A DNA stretch of 64,000 bases from Amorphoplanes digitatis. Lineage in GTDB: Bacteria; Actinomycetota; Actinomycetes; Mycobacteriales; Micromonosporaceae. The stretch is taken from assembly GCF_014205335.1 (NCBI RefSeq), contig NZ_JACHNH010000001.1, positions 496,001-560,000 on the forward strand. Direction: 5' to 3'. The position numbers and the translations under genes were made by a program. The notes under the pieces are model-generated. The model saw only the letters and a list, made by a program, of their open reading frames with translations. It did no database searches and had not been told where the DNA came from. Below, piece by piece: positions 27,872 to 38,652 of the stretch; within the stretch, counting starts at the first letter, position 1, and each line of letters opens with the position of its first letter.

Positions 27872-28675
27872 CTAGTTGATGAAGCGCAGGTCGGGCCACC
27901 AGCCCGCCGCCAGCGCCATGATGTAGAAGTCGGTCAGCGCGAGGGTGCCGAGCGTGATCCAGGCGAGCCCCATGTGCCGGGTGTTGAGCTTGGACACGAT
28001 GGTCCAGAAGCGGTACCGCACCGGGTGCTTCGAGAAGTGCTTCAGCCGCCCGCCCGCGATGTGCCGGCAGGAATGGCAGGACAACGTGTACGCCCACAGC
28101 ATCACCACGTTGACGACCAGGATGACGTTGCCCAGCCCGAAGCCGAACTTGCCGTCGTGCTGGAACGCGATGATGGCGTCCCAGGTGTTGATGACCGAGA
28201 TGACCCCGGCGGCGTAGAACGCGTACCGGTGGATGTTCTGGAAGATCAGCGGGAAGCGCGTCTCGCCGGAGTACTTCTCGTGCGCGTCGGGCACGGCGCA
28301 GGCCGGCGGCGAAAGCCAGAAGGAGCGGTAATACGCCTTGCGGTAGTAATAGCAGGTGAGGCGGAAGAGCAGCAGGAACGGCAGGGTGAACGCCGCGTCC
28401 GGAATGAACCACGCGCTCGGAAGCGGGGTGCCGAACTCGGCCGCCTCACCGCACCGGTCGGTGATACACGGTGAGTAGAACGGGGTCAGATAGTGGTAGG
28501 CCGGGACGAAGAAGTCCCGATGCATGAATACCCGGACGGTGGCGTAGGTGACCCACGCGGTAAGTCCCACGAAGGTGACCAGCGGTGGAAACCACCACCG
28601 GTCCGTACGCAACGTCTTCGCCGCGATCGCGGCGCGTGCGCGCCCCTGATCCGGCCTCGTTGCCGTCGTCGTCAT
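27872..28675 (-). CDS. sdhC: Succinate dehydrogenase membrane-anchor subunit (Sdh1 type)
   Basis: A 267-residue single-polypeptide membrane anchor with about five transmembrane segments, like Rv0249c of mycobacterial Sdh1. It lacks the short SdhC/SdhD pair used by classical enzymes. Cysteines and histidines are concentrated in CHSCRH (200-205), near SPCITDRC (70-75), and at Cys108 and Cys126. Mycobacterial Sdh1 is known to hold a membrane-embedded Rieske-type [2Fe-2S] centre in this subunit, and the CHSCRH motif is a good candidate ligand set. A ribosome binding site (GGGAG) precedes the ATG at 28675. First gene of the operon. Confidence 0.85.
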   Translation of the reverse strand: MTTTATRPDQGRARAAIAAKTLRTDRWWFPPLVTFVGLTAWVTYATVRVFMHRDFFVPAYHYLTPFYSPCITDRCGEAAEFGTPLPSAWFIPDAAFTLPFLLLFRLTCYYYRKAYYRSFWLSPPACAVPDAHEKYSGETRFPLIFQNIHRYAFYAAGVISVINTWDAIIAFQHDGKFGFGLGNVILVVNVVMLWAYTLSCHSCRHIAGGRLKHFSKHPVRYRFWTIVSKLNTRHMGLAWITLGTLALTDFYIMALAAGWWPDLRFIN

Positions 28676-28778
28676 TGACGTCTCCCTGACGGTGCTGACA
28701 GTGACCTGCGTCTGCCGGCGGGCGCGCCCTGATCCTGTCTGCCCTGTTTCTACCTGTCAGACGGGGTGCATCCGCAAT

Positions 28779-28789
28779 GTGTGGCACAC
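28779..28789. promoter_or_regulatory. Palindrome in the sdh promoter region
   Basis: GTGTG-G-CACAC lies 104 bp upstream of the sdhC start, in the 157-bp gap that should hold the sdh promoter. It is reminiscent of, but shorter than, CRP-type sites; the regulator is not identifiable. Confidence 0.25.
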
Positions 28790-28832
28790 GTTACAACGAA
28801 GGTCAGCTTCGTGGCGTGTAAGGGAAGGCTTA

Positions 28833-29699
28833 CTACAGGTCAGGTGTTGCCAATCGCCGGATCGCGCCCGCGCAGGGCGCCGGTGACCAGCGGATCAGCT
28901 CGTCGGCCACGGAGACCTGATCATGGGTCTCGGGGGCGACGTAGAACGCCGGAGTACGGGATTTGGCCTGCGCCTCGAGCCCCTCGGCGTAGCTTGTACG
29001 GGCGTCGAGGAGCTGCCGCCAGCCGTCGCCGGCCCGCTGGTCCCGGAGCTGTACAACGTAGATCCGCGTGGCGGCGTTCTCGTCCTGTACGGCGACGGCC
29101 CTGGCCTGCGGCTTGGTGGTGGCGCCGGGCGGGACGAGGCGGTTGAGGCGGGTCTCCAGGCCGACGCAGGCGGCGTCCCGGAGCCGCTGGCGCTCCCGGG
29201 CCGCGGCGGCGTCGTCGCGGAAGTCGGAGACGGTGTCGATCACGGCGAGCCCGCCGGCACAGGTCGCGATGACGATCAGCGCGGCACCGATCGAGATCCC
29301 GGCGACGAAGAGCCGCCGCCGACGGCGCTTCGTGGCGCTGTCCTCGGGCCCGGCGTCCGCGTTAGTGAGCCTGAAGCCGCGGCGGCGTGCAGCGGGCGCG
29401 ACATCCGGACCCTGACCAGCCGCCGGAGCACCAGACGTCGGCGCCGGCGCGCCAGAGACGGGTGCGCCAGAGACAGGCGCGCCAGAGACGGGTGCGCCAG
29501 AGACGGGTGCGCTTGAGACAGGCGCGCCTGAGACGGGTGCGCCTGAGGTCGGGGCGGTGGAGAGTGGTGCGCCCGAGGTGGGCGTGCTGGAGCCGGGCAG
29601 GGCGCTCGCGCCGGCGGGCGGGCCGGTGGTCGGCTCGTCGGCCGGGCGGAAGGCGGCCTGATATTCGTCGGGCCGCTGGTCATCCGGCCCGTCACTCAT
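28833..29699 (-). CDS. Single-pass membrane protein with SGAPV repeats
   Basis: A 288-residue protein of unknown function. The N-terminal ~130 residues are Pro/Ala/Ser/Gly-rich, with about seven SGAPV-type pentapeptides. An arginine-rich stop (KRRRRR) leads to one transmembrane helix (LFVAGISIGAALIVIATCAG). The extracellular ~110 residues start with a charged helix (DFRDDAAAARERQRLRDAAC) and contain two cysteines. Topology is probably N-in/C-out. The ATG at 29699 is preferred to a GTG at 29714; neither has a clear ribosome binding site. It is separate from sdh and tldDE. Confidence 0.65.
   Translation of the reverse strand: MSDGPDDQRPDEYQAAFRPADEPTTGPPAGASALPGSSTPTSGAPLSTAPTSGAPVSGAPVSSAPVSGAPVSGAPVSGAPVSGAPAPTSGAPAAGQGPDVAPAARRRGFRLTNADAGPEDSATKRRRRRLFVAGISIGAALIVIATCAGGLAVIDTVSDFRDDAAAARERQRLRDAACVGLETRLNRLVPPGATTKPQARAVAVQDENAATRIYVVQLRDQRAGDGWRQLLDARTSYAEGLEAQAKSRTPAFYVAPETHDQVSVADELIRWSPAPCAGAIRRLATPDL
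29449..29553. repeat. Seven 15-bp tandem repeats inside a coding region
   Basis: Units of the form GCGCCAGAGACGGGT begin at 29449 and recur every 15 bp with a few substitutions. On the minus strand they encode the SGAPV repeats. Copy number is likely to vary between strains. Confidence 0.8.
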
Positions 29700-29773
29700 C
29701 GATCCAGCACTCACCGGCCCAGTGAAACACGCCGGTCAATGCTCCGCCCACCACCGACCACGGGCTACCGGCG

Positions 29774-29802
29774 GCGGGCAGGCCGTTGTCCGGCCTGCCC
29801 GC
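29774..29802. terminator. Hairpin terminator after tldE
   Basis: Perfect 12-bp arms (GCGGGCAGGCCG and CGGCCTGCCCGC) with a TTGTC loop, 9 bp beyond the tldE stop. It ends the tldD-tldE operon. Confidence 0.75.
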
Positions 29803-29811
29803 GGTGGCGGC

Positions 29812-31200
29812 TCAGCCCGAGGCGTTGCCGGTGAGGTTCCAGGACCTCAGGTGCAGGGCGGGCGCCGTGTACCGGACTCCGGACCACCGGTCCGGCATGG
29901 CGACCGCCTCGGCGCCGAGGCCCAGCACGGCTCCCGGCCCCAGTGCCTGCGGGTAGGACTGGGTGAAGCGCATGTTGCCCACCGCCGCCGTCACCTCGCC
30001 GTCCTCGACCAGCCAGACGCCGTTGCGGGTCAGGCCGGTGATGACCAGGCTCTTCTGGTCGAGCACCCGCGTGTACCAGAAGTCCGTGATGAGCAGGCCG
30101 CGCCGCATCCGGGCGACCAGCGCCCGGGCGGACGCCTCCGTCGGGCCGTCGCCGGGCTCGGAGTCGGCGGAGTCGGAGTCGGCGGCGTCAGGGCCCGGCG
30201 CCAGGCACGGATTGGCGGCGATCGGGCCCCAGGAGCGGGAGCCCTCGGAGGCGTGGCCTGTCGACGCCGCGCCCGCCTCGGCGGCCGAGGTGCGGTCGTG
30301 GCTCACCGCGCTCGTCGTGCCGTCGCGGACCAGCACCAGCGCGTCCCGCGGGGTGCCCTCGAGGTCGAAGGGCAGCGTCGCGCCGAGCGGCTCGTCGACG
30401 ATGGTGATCGCGTCGTCGAACTGCTGTGCGCCCAGCTCCGCGAACGACTGGTGCTGTGCGAACGCCTTGCCGTTGAAGCCGAAGGTGGCCAGGTTGCCGA
30501 GGATGTCGGCGACCGCCGTCGGCTCGAGGATGACCTCGTAGCGGCCCGGCGGCAGCTCGATCGGGCGGCCGCCCGCGCGGGCCTTCGCGGCGGCGCGCAC
30601 GCCCAGCGCGGCGCCGTCGAGGTCGGCGAGGCGTCCGCTCGCCCGGCGGGCGACGCCGTCCGCGCCGTCGAGGCGGGCGATGCCGTCCATCGCCGCCTCG
30701 GCCGCCCGGCCCTGCACCGCGTGCCCGGCCGTGTTGGCGAAGCCGCCGGAGGTGTAGCTGGTGCGGCAGAAGCCCGCGGTCTCGAGCCCGCCGGCCGCCC
30801 GGACGAAGTCCCGGACGCGCTCGGCCCGGTCCTGCGGGGTGGCCGCCGCGGTCGCCTCGTCGAAGCCGGCCGCCGGTCGCAGCGCGTCGGGCGGCGTGAG
30901 GCCGGTCCAGGCGGAGTCCGGCGGGGAGAGGCGCGACGCGGCGATCGTGCGCTCCACCAGGGACTCCAGGCCGTCGGCGCCGGTCACCGTCGTCGAGCCG
31001 GCCGCCGTCCGCCCGTCGAGGTGCAGCCGCAGCCGCACGGTGGTGGTCGCGTCGGCCACGTTCTGGTGGATCGCGGAGTTCGCGAAGCGGGTCAGCGCCT
31101 CGGCGGAGTGCCCGGCGAGGACCTCGGCCTCGGCGCCGGCCCCCGCCAGCCGCCGCACCAGCTCAATAACCCGCCCGGCGATATCCAATTCGACGCTCAT
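29812..31200 (-). CDS. tldE: TldE/PmbA-family protein
   Basis: A 462-residue member of the TldD/PmbA family, the non-zinc partner of the TldD/TldE protease heterodimer that clips peptides such as RiPP leaders and unfolded substrates. It lacks the HExxxH motif found in the neighbouring TldD, as expected for TldE. Around residues 305-360 there is an acidic, Ser/Asp/Gly-rich insertion not usual in the family. The ATG overlaps the tldD stop (ATGA). A strong hairpin follows the stop. Confidence 0.9.
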   Translation of the reverse strand: MSVELDIAGRVIELVRRLAGAGAEAEVLAGHSAEALTRFANSAIHQNVADATTTVRLRLHLDGRTAAGSTTVTGADGLESLVERTIAASRLSPPDSAWTGLTPPDALRPAAGFDEATAAATPQDRAERVRDFVRAAGGLETAGFCRTSYTSGGFANTAGHAVQGRAAEAAMDGIARLDGADGVARRASGRLADLDGAALGVRAAAKARAGGRPIELPPGRYEVILEPTAVADILGNLATFGFNGKAFAQHQSFAELGAQQFDDAITIVDEPLGATLPFDLEGTPRDALVLVRDGTTSAVSHDRTSAAEAGAASTGHASEGSRSWGPIAANPCLAPGPDAADSDSADSEPGDGPTEASARALVARMRRGLLITDFWYTRVLDQKSLVITGLTRNGVWLVEDGEVTAAVGNMRFTQSYPQALGPGAVLGLGAEAVAMPDRWSGVRYTAPALHLRSWNLTGNASG

Positions 31201-32639
31201 GACCGCACCCCCACCCGGACGTTGGTGAAGCGGGCCGGTGCGGCCGGGTGCCCGGTGTGCCCGACCTGGCCGGGCTGGCCCTTGCCGCAGTTGGGCGTGC
31301 CCCACGCGATCGACTCCGAGGAGAGCATGTCCATCGACTGCCAGAACTTCGGGCCGATCCCGGTGTAGGTCGGGTTGCGCAGCATCCGGCCCCGCCTGCC
31401 GTTCTTGATCTCGTAGCCGATCTCGCAGCCGAACTGGAAGTTGAGCCGCCGGTCGTCGATCGACCAGGAGCGGTTGATGTCCATCAGGACGCCGTCGTCG
31501 GTCGCCGCGATGATCTCGTCAAGCGTGTGCGGTCCGGGCTCGAGGCCGACGTTCGTCATCCGGACCATCGGCAGCCGCGCCCAGCCGTCGGAGCGCACGC
31601 TGCCCGCGTAGTCGAGCCCGGCCATCGCCGCCGAGTCGCGGCCGGCCAGCACGCCCACCCAGCGGCCGTTGCGCACCGCGTCGCGCTTGACCGCCGGGGA
31701 GCCCTCGTCGTCGTAGCCGAAGCTGCCGAGCGCGCCCGGGATCGTCGGGTCGATGGTGATGTTCATCAGGTCGGAGCCGTAGCGCAGCGTGCCGAGCTGG
31801 TCGAGGTCCAGCCACGACGTCCCGGCGAAGGCGGCCTCCCAGCCGAGGATGCGGTCGAGCTCGATCGCGTGGCCGACGGACTCGTGGATCTGGAGGGCAA
31901 GCTGCTCGCCGCCGAGGATGAGGGTGGTCTCGCCGGACGGGCACAGTGGCGCGGTGAGCAGGGCGCGGGCCTCGTCGGCCATCCGGGCGGCATTGTCGGT
32001 CAGGGCCAGCTCGTCGACGAGCTCCCAGCCGCGGGTGCCGTATTGCCCGCGGTGCGAGGGCCAGGAGCGGCGCTGGATCTCGCCGTCGCCGTATGCGCTG
32101 GCGGTGATGCCGGCGCCGCACTCGCGGATGTGCTGATCGATGCGGTGGCCGTCGCTGGACGCGAACCACTTGCGGGTGTCCCAGATCTGGTAGATGCCCT
32201 CGGCCAGGTCGGCGCCGGCGTCGCGGGCGGCGGCGGTGGCCGCCACGAGCAGGTCGCCCTTGACCGACAGCGGCACCGAGAGCGGGTCGATCTCGCACCC
32301 GCTGGCCCAGCTCGCCGTGACGGCGGCGGCCGGGTTCAGGTCGATCGCCGGGCCCGGCACGAGCGCGCTCGCGGCGGCGATCTCCGCGGCCCGGCGGCCG
32401 GCCGCGCGGGCGGCGGCGCCGGACAGGTCGGGCACCGCGTAGAAGCCCCAGCTCGAGCCGACCAGCGCGCGCACGCCGATGCCCGCGCTCTCGTCCGAGC
32501 TGAGGTCCTCGATGTCGCCGTCGCGGGCGCTCATCGTCTCGGTGCGGCGCAGCATCACCCGTGCGTCCGCGTATCGGGCCCCGGCGTCGAGCGCGGCCTG
32601 CACCGCCGTGCCGGCCTCGTCGAAGTGATCAACACTCAT
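31197..32639 (-). CDS. tldD: TldD-family metalloprotease
   Basis: A 480-residue TldD homologue with the zinc site HESVGH at His252/Glu253/His257. The flanking LGGEQLALQ and the later GTPNCGKGQPGQ near the C-terminus are conserved in TldD. With TldE it forms an enclosed heterodimer that cleaves extended peptides. No RiPP precursor gene was recognised in the window. It is the first gene of the two-gene operon; the start ATG at 32639 opens directly with family homology. Confidence 0.92.
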   Translation of the reverse strand: MSVDHFDEAGTAVQAALDAGARYADARVMLRRTETMSARDGDIEDLSSDESAGIGVRALVGSSWGFYAVPDLSGAAARAAGRRAAEIAAASALVPGPAIDLNPAAAVTASWASGCEIDPLSVPLSVKGDLLVAATAAARDAGADLAEGIYQIWDTRKWFASSDGHRIDQHIRECGAGITASAYGDGEIQRRSWPSHRGQYGTRGWELVDELALTDNAARMADEARALLTAPLCPSGETTLILGGEQLALQIHESVGHAIELDRILGWEAAFAGTSWLDLDQLGTLRYGSDLMNITIDPTIPGALGSFGYDDEGSPAVKRDAVRNGRWVGVLAGRDSAAMAGLDYAGSVRSDGWARLPMVRMTNVGLEPGPHTLDEIIAATDDGVLMDINRSWSIDDRRLNFQFGCEIGYEIKNGRRGRMLRNPTYTGIGPKFWQSMDMLSSESIAWGTPNCGKGQPGQVGHTGHPAAPARFTNVRVGVRS

Positions 32640-32773
32640 GACCGAACCCTAGCGAGCGCCTCCGACATTCTCTCCTTGAATCGATGGTCGTCATGCTCTG
32701 GTGTGGAGCGTTCACACGTGCGTAACATTATGAATCCTTCTCGCGTTCGTGCGTCCCCGGAAGGGAAACCCCC

Positions 32774-35700
32774 ATGCGCCGACGCCTTGCCCCCCTCCTC
32801 ACCGTCACCCTGGTCGCGGCCACCGTGCTGAACCCGCTGCTCGCCACCCCCGCGGCGGCCGCCTACTCCACGAACGACTACTGCCTCGGCGAATGCGCGG
32901 ACATCCTGCCGCCGGGGCAGAACGGCAACGCCGACCTGCTCGAGATCCTGAGCCATCAGGCCTTCGGCACGATGCCCGCGCACTCCGGCGATCAACTGGC
33001 CCGGTACGCGAACCTGACCTACAACTACACCGGCCTGACCGGCCAGCAGATCAACACGTTCTTCAACGACAGCAGCTACGGCGTGCCCGCCAACCAGGTG
33101 GAGCGCAGCTACTCGCCGCGTTCCGACGTGACCGTGGTGCGCGACAAGGCCCTCGGCATTCCGCATGTCACCGGCACCACCCGGGCCGGCACGATGTTCG
33201 GCGCGGGCTATGCCGGCGCCGAGGACCGGCTGTTCCTGATGGACCTGATGCGCCACGTGGCCCGCGGCCAGCTGACCTCGTTCGCCGGCGGCGCGGTCGG
33301 CAACCGGGAGCTGGAGCAGAGCGTCTGGCGCAACTCGCCGTACACGGAGGCGGACCTCCAGGCGCAGATCGACGCGCTGCGTGCCTCCGGCGCTCGCGGC
33401 GCCCAGCTCTACGGCGACGTGCAGTCCTACATCGCCGGGATCAACAAGTACATCGCCGACTGCATGTCCGCCCGGGACTGCCCCGGCGAGTACGTGCTGA
33501 CCGGTCACCTGGACGCGGCCACCAACGCCGGCGGCCCGGTGAACTTCCAGCTCACCGACCTGATCGCGGTCGCCGGCGTGATCGGCGGCCTGTTCGGCGG
33601 CGGTGGCGGCACCGAGATGCAGTCGGCCCTGGTCCGGATCGCGGCCCGGGCGAAGTACGGCACCGCGATCGGCGATCAGGTCTGGACGGCGTTCCGGTCG
33701 CAGAACGACCCCGAGGCCGTGCTCACCCTGCACAACGGGCAGTCCTTCCCGTACGGCGCCGGCGATCCGAACGCGGCCGGCGTGGCGATGCCGGACGCCG
33801 GCACCGCGACGCCCGAGCCGCTGGTCTACGACAAGACCGGCTCGGCCGTCTCCGCCGCCGCGACCGGTACGAGTGCCATCGCCGAGTCGCTCGGCGGGCT
33901 GCGGGTGGACGGCCGCCACCGCGGCATGTCCAACGCGGCCGTGATCTCGGCGGCCCACTCGGCGACCGGGCACCCGGTCGCCGTCTTCGGCCCGCAGACC
34001 GGCTACTTCGCGCCGCAGCTGCTGATGCTCCAGGAGTTGCAGGGGCCGGGGATCAGCAGCCGGGGCGTCGCCTTCTCAGGGCTCAACCTCTATACCCTGA
34101 TCGGCCGCGGCCCGGACTACGCCTGGAGCGCGACGTCGTCGGTGCAGGACATCACCGACACCTTCGCCGCCGAGCTCTGCGAGACCGACGGCAGCGCGCC
34201 GACCGCCGCCTCGACCCACTACCTCTACCACGGTCAGTGCCTCGCCATGGAGCCGCTGTCGCGGACCAACTCCTGGGCGCCGACGACGGCCGACTCGACC
34301 GCCGCGGGCTCCTACCGGCTGACCATGCTGCGCACCAAGTACGGGCTGGTGAGCTGGCGTGGCCTGGTCGGCGGCAAGCCGGTCGCGTTCACCAGCCTGC
34401 GCTCGACGTACCGCCACGAGGCCGACTCGGCGATCGGGTTCCAGATGTTCAACGAGCCCGACCAGATGGGTACGCCGGCCGCGTTCGCCGCCTCGGCGGG
34501 AACGATCTCGTTCGCGTTCAACTGGTTCTACGTCAACTCCGCCGACGCGGCGTACTTCATGTCGGGCGCCGCGCCGGTGCGCGCGGCCGGCGCCGACCCG
34601 AACCTGCCCACCCGGGCGCAGGCCGCCTACGAGTGGGCCGGCTGGAACCCGGACACCAACACGGCCACCTACCAGCCGCAGGCGAGCCATCCGCAGGCGG
34701 TCAACCAGGACTACTTCGTCAGCTGGAACAACAAGCAGGCGGCGGACTACTCCGCGGCTGACGGCAACTTCAGCTTCGGCGCGGTGCACCGCGCCGACCT
34801 GCTGGACCGGCCGATCAAGGCGGCGTTGCAGGCCGGGACGAGGTTCGACCGGGCGTCGCTGCTCAGCGTCGTCGAGTCGGCGGGCACCACCGACCTGCGG
34901 GGCTCGGAGGTGCTCGACGACCTGCTCCGGGTGATCGACACCGGCACGGTCACCGACTCCGCGCAGGCGGCCGCGGTGGCCAAGCTCCGCGCCTGGCAGC
35001 AGCGCGGCTCGCATCGGATCGAGACCGCCGCAGGCAGCCGGACCTACCAGGACGCCGAGGCCATCCGGATCTTCGACGCGTGGTGGCCGCGGCTGGTGTC
35101 GGCGCAGTTCGAGTCCGGGCTGGGCGACGGGCTGTACCAGGCGCTCGTCGACACGCTCCAGATCAACGAGTCGCCCTCGGGCGGCCAGACCGGGCGGCAC
35201 TCCAGCCTGCCGAGCGCGGCCAACGAGGCGCAGTCGCACAAGGGCTCGTCCTTCCAGTACGGCTGGTGGGGCTACGTCGAGAAGGATCTGCGCGCGGCGC
35301 TGGGCGACCAGGTCGCGGGCTGGCCGCGGACGTACTGCGGCGCGGGTGCGCTCGGCGCCTGCCGCGGCGCGCTGCTGACCAGCCTCTCGGCCGCGCTGGC
35401 CGAGCCGGCCGCCACCACCTATCCCGGCGACACGCACTGCGCCGCCGCCGACCAGTGGTGCGCCGACGCCATCGTGCAGTCGCCGCTGGGCGGGATCACC
35501 CACGACCCGATCGCCTGGCAGAACCGCCCGACGTACCAGCAGGTGGTCTCGTTCCCGGCCAAGCGCGGCGACGACCTGTCCAACCTGGCGGCGGGCCGGC
35601 CGGTCACCGCGTCGAGCAACCAGCTGTTCTATCCGGCGGCCAACGCGGTCGACGGCAGCCTCACCACCCGGTGGGCCAGCTCGTCGGCCGACAACCAGTG

Positions 35701-35962
35701 GCTACGCATCGACCTGGGTACGAGCCGGCCGGTGGCCCGGATGGTGATCAGGTGGGAGGCGGCGTACGCGACCGCGTACAAGATCGAGGTATCCGCCGAC
35801 GGCAGCACCTGGACCCAGGTGTCGGCCGTGACCGGCGGCAACGGCGGCCTGGACAACGTCGCCTTCGCCGCCACGACCGCCCGCTACGTCCGCCTGACCG
35901 GACAGACCCGGGCCACCTCGTACGGCTTCTCGGCGTACGAGGTGGAGCTCTACTCGCGCTAG
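32774..35962 (+). CDS. Secreted penicillin-acylase-family hydrolase with discoidin domain
   Basis: A 1062-residue exported N-terminal-nucleophile hydrolase. The signal peptide ends about AAAA-YST (residue 29). The alpha-chain region includes SDVTVVRDKALGIPHVTG and GYAGAEDRLFLMDLMRHVARG. The self-cleavage/catalytic serine is in HRGMSNAAVIS at about residue 386, so a mature beta chain of about 677 residues is expected. The last ~125 residues are an F5/8-type C (discoidin) domain (NLAAGRPVTASSNQ ... YEVELYSR). Family enzymes hydrolyse amides such as beta-lactams, acyl-homoserine lactones and lipopeptide side chains; the substrate here is unknown. GGAAGGG lies 9 nt before the ATG. Confidence 0.88.
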   Translation: MRRRLAPLLTVTLVAATVLNPLLATPAAAAYSTNDYCLGECADILPPGQNGNADLLEILSHQAFGTMPAHSGDQLARYANLTYNYTGLTGQQINTFFNDSSYGVPANQVERSYSPRSDVTVVRDKALGIPHVTGTTRAGTMFGAGYAGAEDRLFLMDLMRHVARGQLTSFAGGAVGNRELEQSVWRNSPYTEADLQAQIDALRASGARGAQLYGDVQSYIAGINKYIADCMSARDCPGEYVLTGHLDAATNAGGPVNFQLTDLIAVAGVIGGLFGGGGGTEMQSALVRIAARAKYGTAIGDQVWTAFRSQNDPEAVLTLHNGQSFPYGAGDPNAAGVAMPDAGTATPEPLVYDKTGSAVSAAATGTSAIAESLGGLRVDGRHRGMSNAAVISAAHSATGHPVAVFGPQTGYFAPQLLMLQELQGPGISSRGVAFSGLNLYTLIGRGPDYAWSATSSVQDITDTFAAELCETDGSAPTAASTHYLYHGQCLAMEPLSRTNSWAPTTADSTAAGSYRLTMLRTKYGLVSWRGLVGGKPVAFTSLRSTYRHEADSAIGFQMFNEPDQMGTPAAFAASAGTISFAFNWFYVNSADAAYFMSGAAPVRAAGADPNLPTRAQAAYEWAGWNPDTNTATYQPQASHPQAVNQDYFVSWNNKQAADYSAADGNFSFGAVHRADLLDRPIKAALQAGTRFDRASLLSVVESAGTTDLRGSEVLDDLLRVIDTGTVTDSAQAAAVAKLRAWQQRGSHRIETAAGSRTYQDAEAIRIFDAWWPRLVSAQFESGLGDGLYQALVDTLQINESPSGGQTGRHSSLPSAANEAQSHKGSSFQYGWWGYVEKDLRAALGDQVAGWPRTYCGAGALGACRGALLTSLSAALAEPAATTYPGDTHCAAADQWCADAIVQSPLGGITHDPIAWQNRPTYQQVVSFPAKRGDDLSNLAAGRPVTASSNQLFYPAANAVDGSLTTRWASSSADNQWLRIDLGTSRPVARMVIRWEAAYATAYKIEVSADGSTWTQVSAVTGGNGGLDNVAFAATTARYVRLTGQTRATSYGFSAYEVELYSR

Positions 35963-35974
35963 CGCGCGGGTCGT

Positions 35975-36007
35975 CCTGACGCCGGGCCGCCGCGGCCCGG
36001 CGTCAGG
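35975..36007. terminator. Bidirectional hairpin terminator
   Basis: Perfect 14-bp arms (CCTGACGCCGGGCC and GGCCCGGCGTCAGG) with a 5-base loop between convergent genes. The stop codon of the MFS gene (36003-36005) lies within the right arm, so the hairpin serves both strands. Confidence 0.8.
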
Positions 36008-37237
36008 CGACCGAGCGGATCCGCGTGACCAGGACGGAGCCGAGCACCGTCACGGCGGCCACCGTCAGGTAGAGCACCGGATAGCCGCCGAGGTAGGCCA
36101 CGATCGGGAAGGCCAGCGCGGGGCCGAGCACCTGGGGTGCCGAGTTGGCGATGTTGATGATGCCGAGGTCCCGGGCCCGGTCCTGCGCGGCCGGGAGCAC
36201 CTGGGTGATCAGCGCCTGGTCGACGGAGAGGTAGACGCCGAAGCCCAGCCCCAGAACGGCCGCGGCGATCAGGGCGCCGGTCCAGGTCGGCCAGAACGCG
36301 AGGAGCACGGCCGCGGCGGCCATGACGTACCCGGACACGATCACCGAGGGCTTGCGCCGGCCGGTGCGGTCCGACAGCACCCCGCCGACGACGACGGTCA
36401 GCAGGGTCGCGGCGGTGTACACGACGATGAGCAGCAGCAGCCCGGTGTCGGGGTCCGGGTGGCCGACCCGGTCGCGCAGGAAGTACAGCAGGTAGAGCGT
36501 GGCCATGGCGTTGCCGAGCTGCACCAGGAACCGGGTGATCCAGGCCCAGGCGAAGTCGGGGTTGTCGCGCAGGCTGAACCGGTACGAGCCGAGCAGCGCC
36601 CGGGCGCTGAGCCGCGGCACGGTACCGGGCGCCGCCGGCGGGTCGGGCGTGGCGAGCACGAACGGCGCCGCGGTCAGCACGACCAGCACGCCGATCAGCA
36701 GATAGCCGCCGGTGCCGGCGACCACCAGCGTGACGAGCAGGACGCCGATGACCACGCCGATCGACTGGGTCAGGCCGATCCAGCCGGAGACCAGCCCGCG
36801 CTGCCGTACCGGAGCGCGGTCCGGGACGATCGCGGTGAGCCCGGCCTGCAGGGTGTTGAGCCCGATCTGCGCCGCGCACCAGCCGAGCGTCAGCCCGAGC
36901 ACGGTGTGCTGCGCGGCCAGCAGGGTGAGGCCGGCGCAGCCGAGCAGCGCCCCGACGGCGATCCAGGTGTGCCGGCGCCCGGTGCGCGCCGTCGTGGCGT
37001 CCGACAGGGCGCCCGCGAGCGGGCCGACCAGGACGGCGACCAGCGCGCCGGCGCCGGTGACGATGCCGAGCACGGTGGTCTTGTCGTGGCCCGCCACCTG
37101 CTGCACCTGGTTGGGGAGCAGCACCTGGAGCGGGCCGAAGTAGGCCATCCACAGGCCGAGGTTGGCCAGCGACAGCAGGGTGATCCAGCGGCCGCCGACC
37201 CGGGCGGTCGGCTCCGCGGTGGCGGTGTCCGGGACGG

Positions 37238-37241
<4 letters not shown>
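36003..37241 (-). CDS. MFS transporter
   Basis: A 412-residue major facilitator with about 12 hydrophobic segments. Typical loop signatures are LSDATTARTGRRHTW (loop 2-3) and LSDRTGRRKPSVI (loop 8-9). The start is GTG at 37241, overlapping the beta-glucosidase stop (GTGA). Coupling with a GH1 enzyme suggests sugar or glycoside transport, but direction and substrate are not evident. Its end lies inside the shared terminator. Confidence 0.85.
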
Positions 37242-38572
<1,331 letters not shown>

Positions 38573-38652
38573 GACCCACATCCCCTCGAAGGTGAATGCG
38601 GCTCAGGTTAGTGCCGGGTGAAGGGCTGCGGAAGTGGTCGGGAGGGTAGGTA

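Noticed and set aside
29449..29553. CRISPR-like periodic repeat
   Set aside because: The 15-bp units are contiguous without spacers and encode an in-frame peptide repeat.
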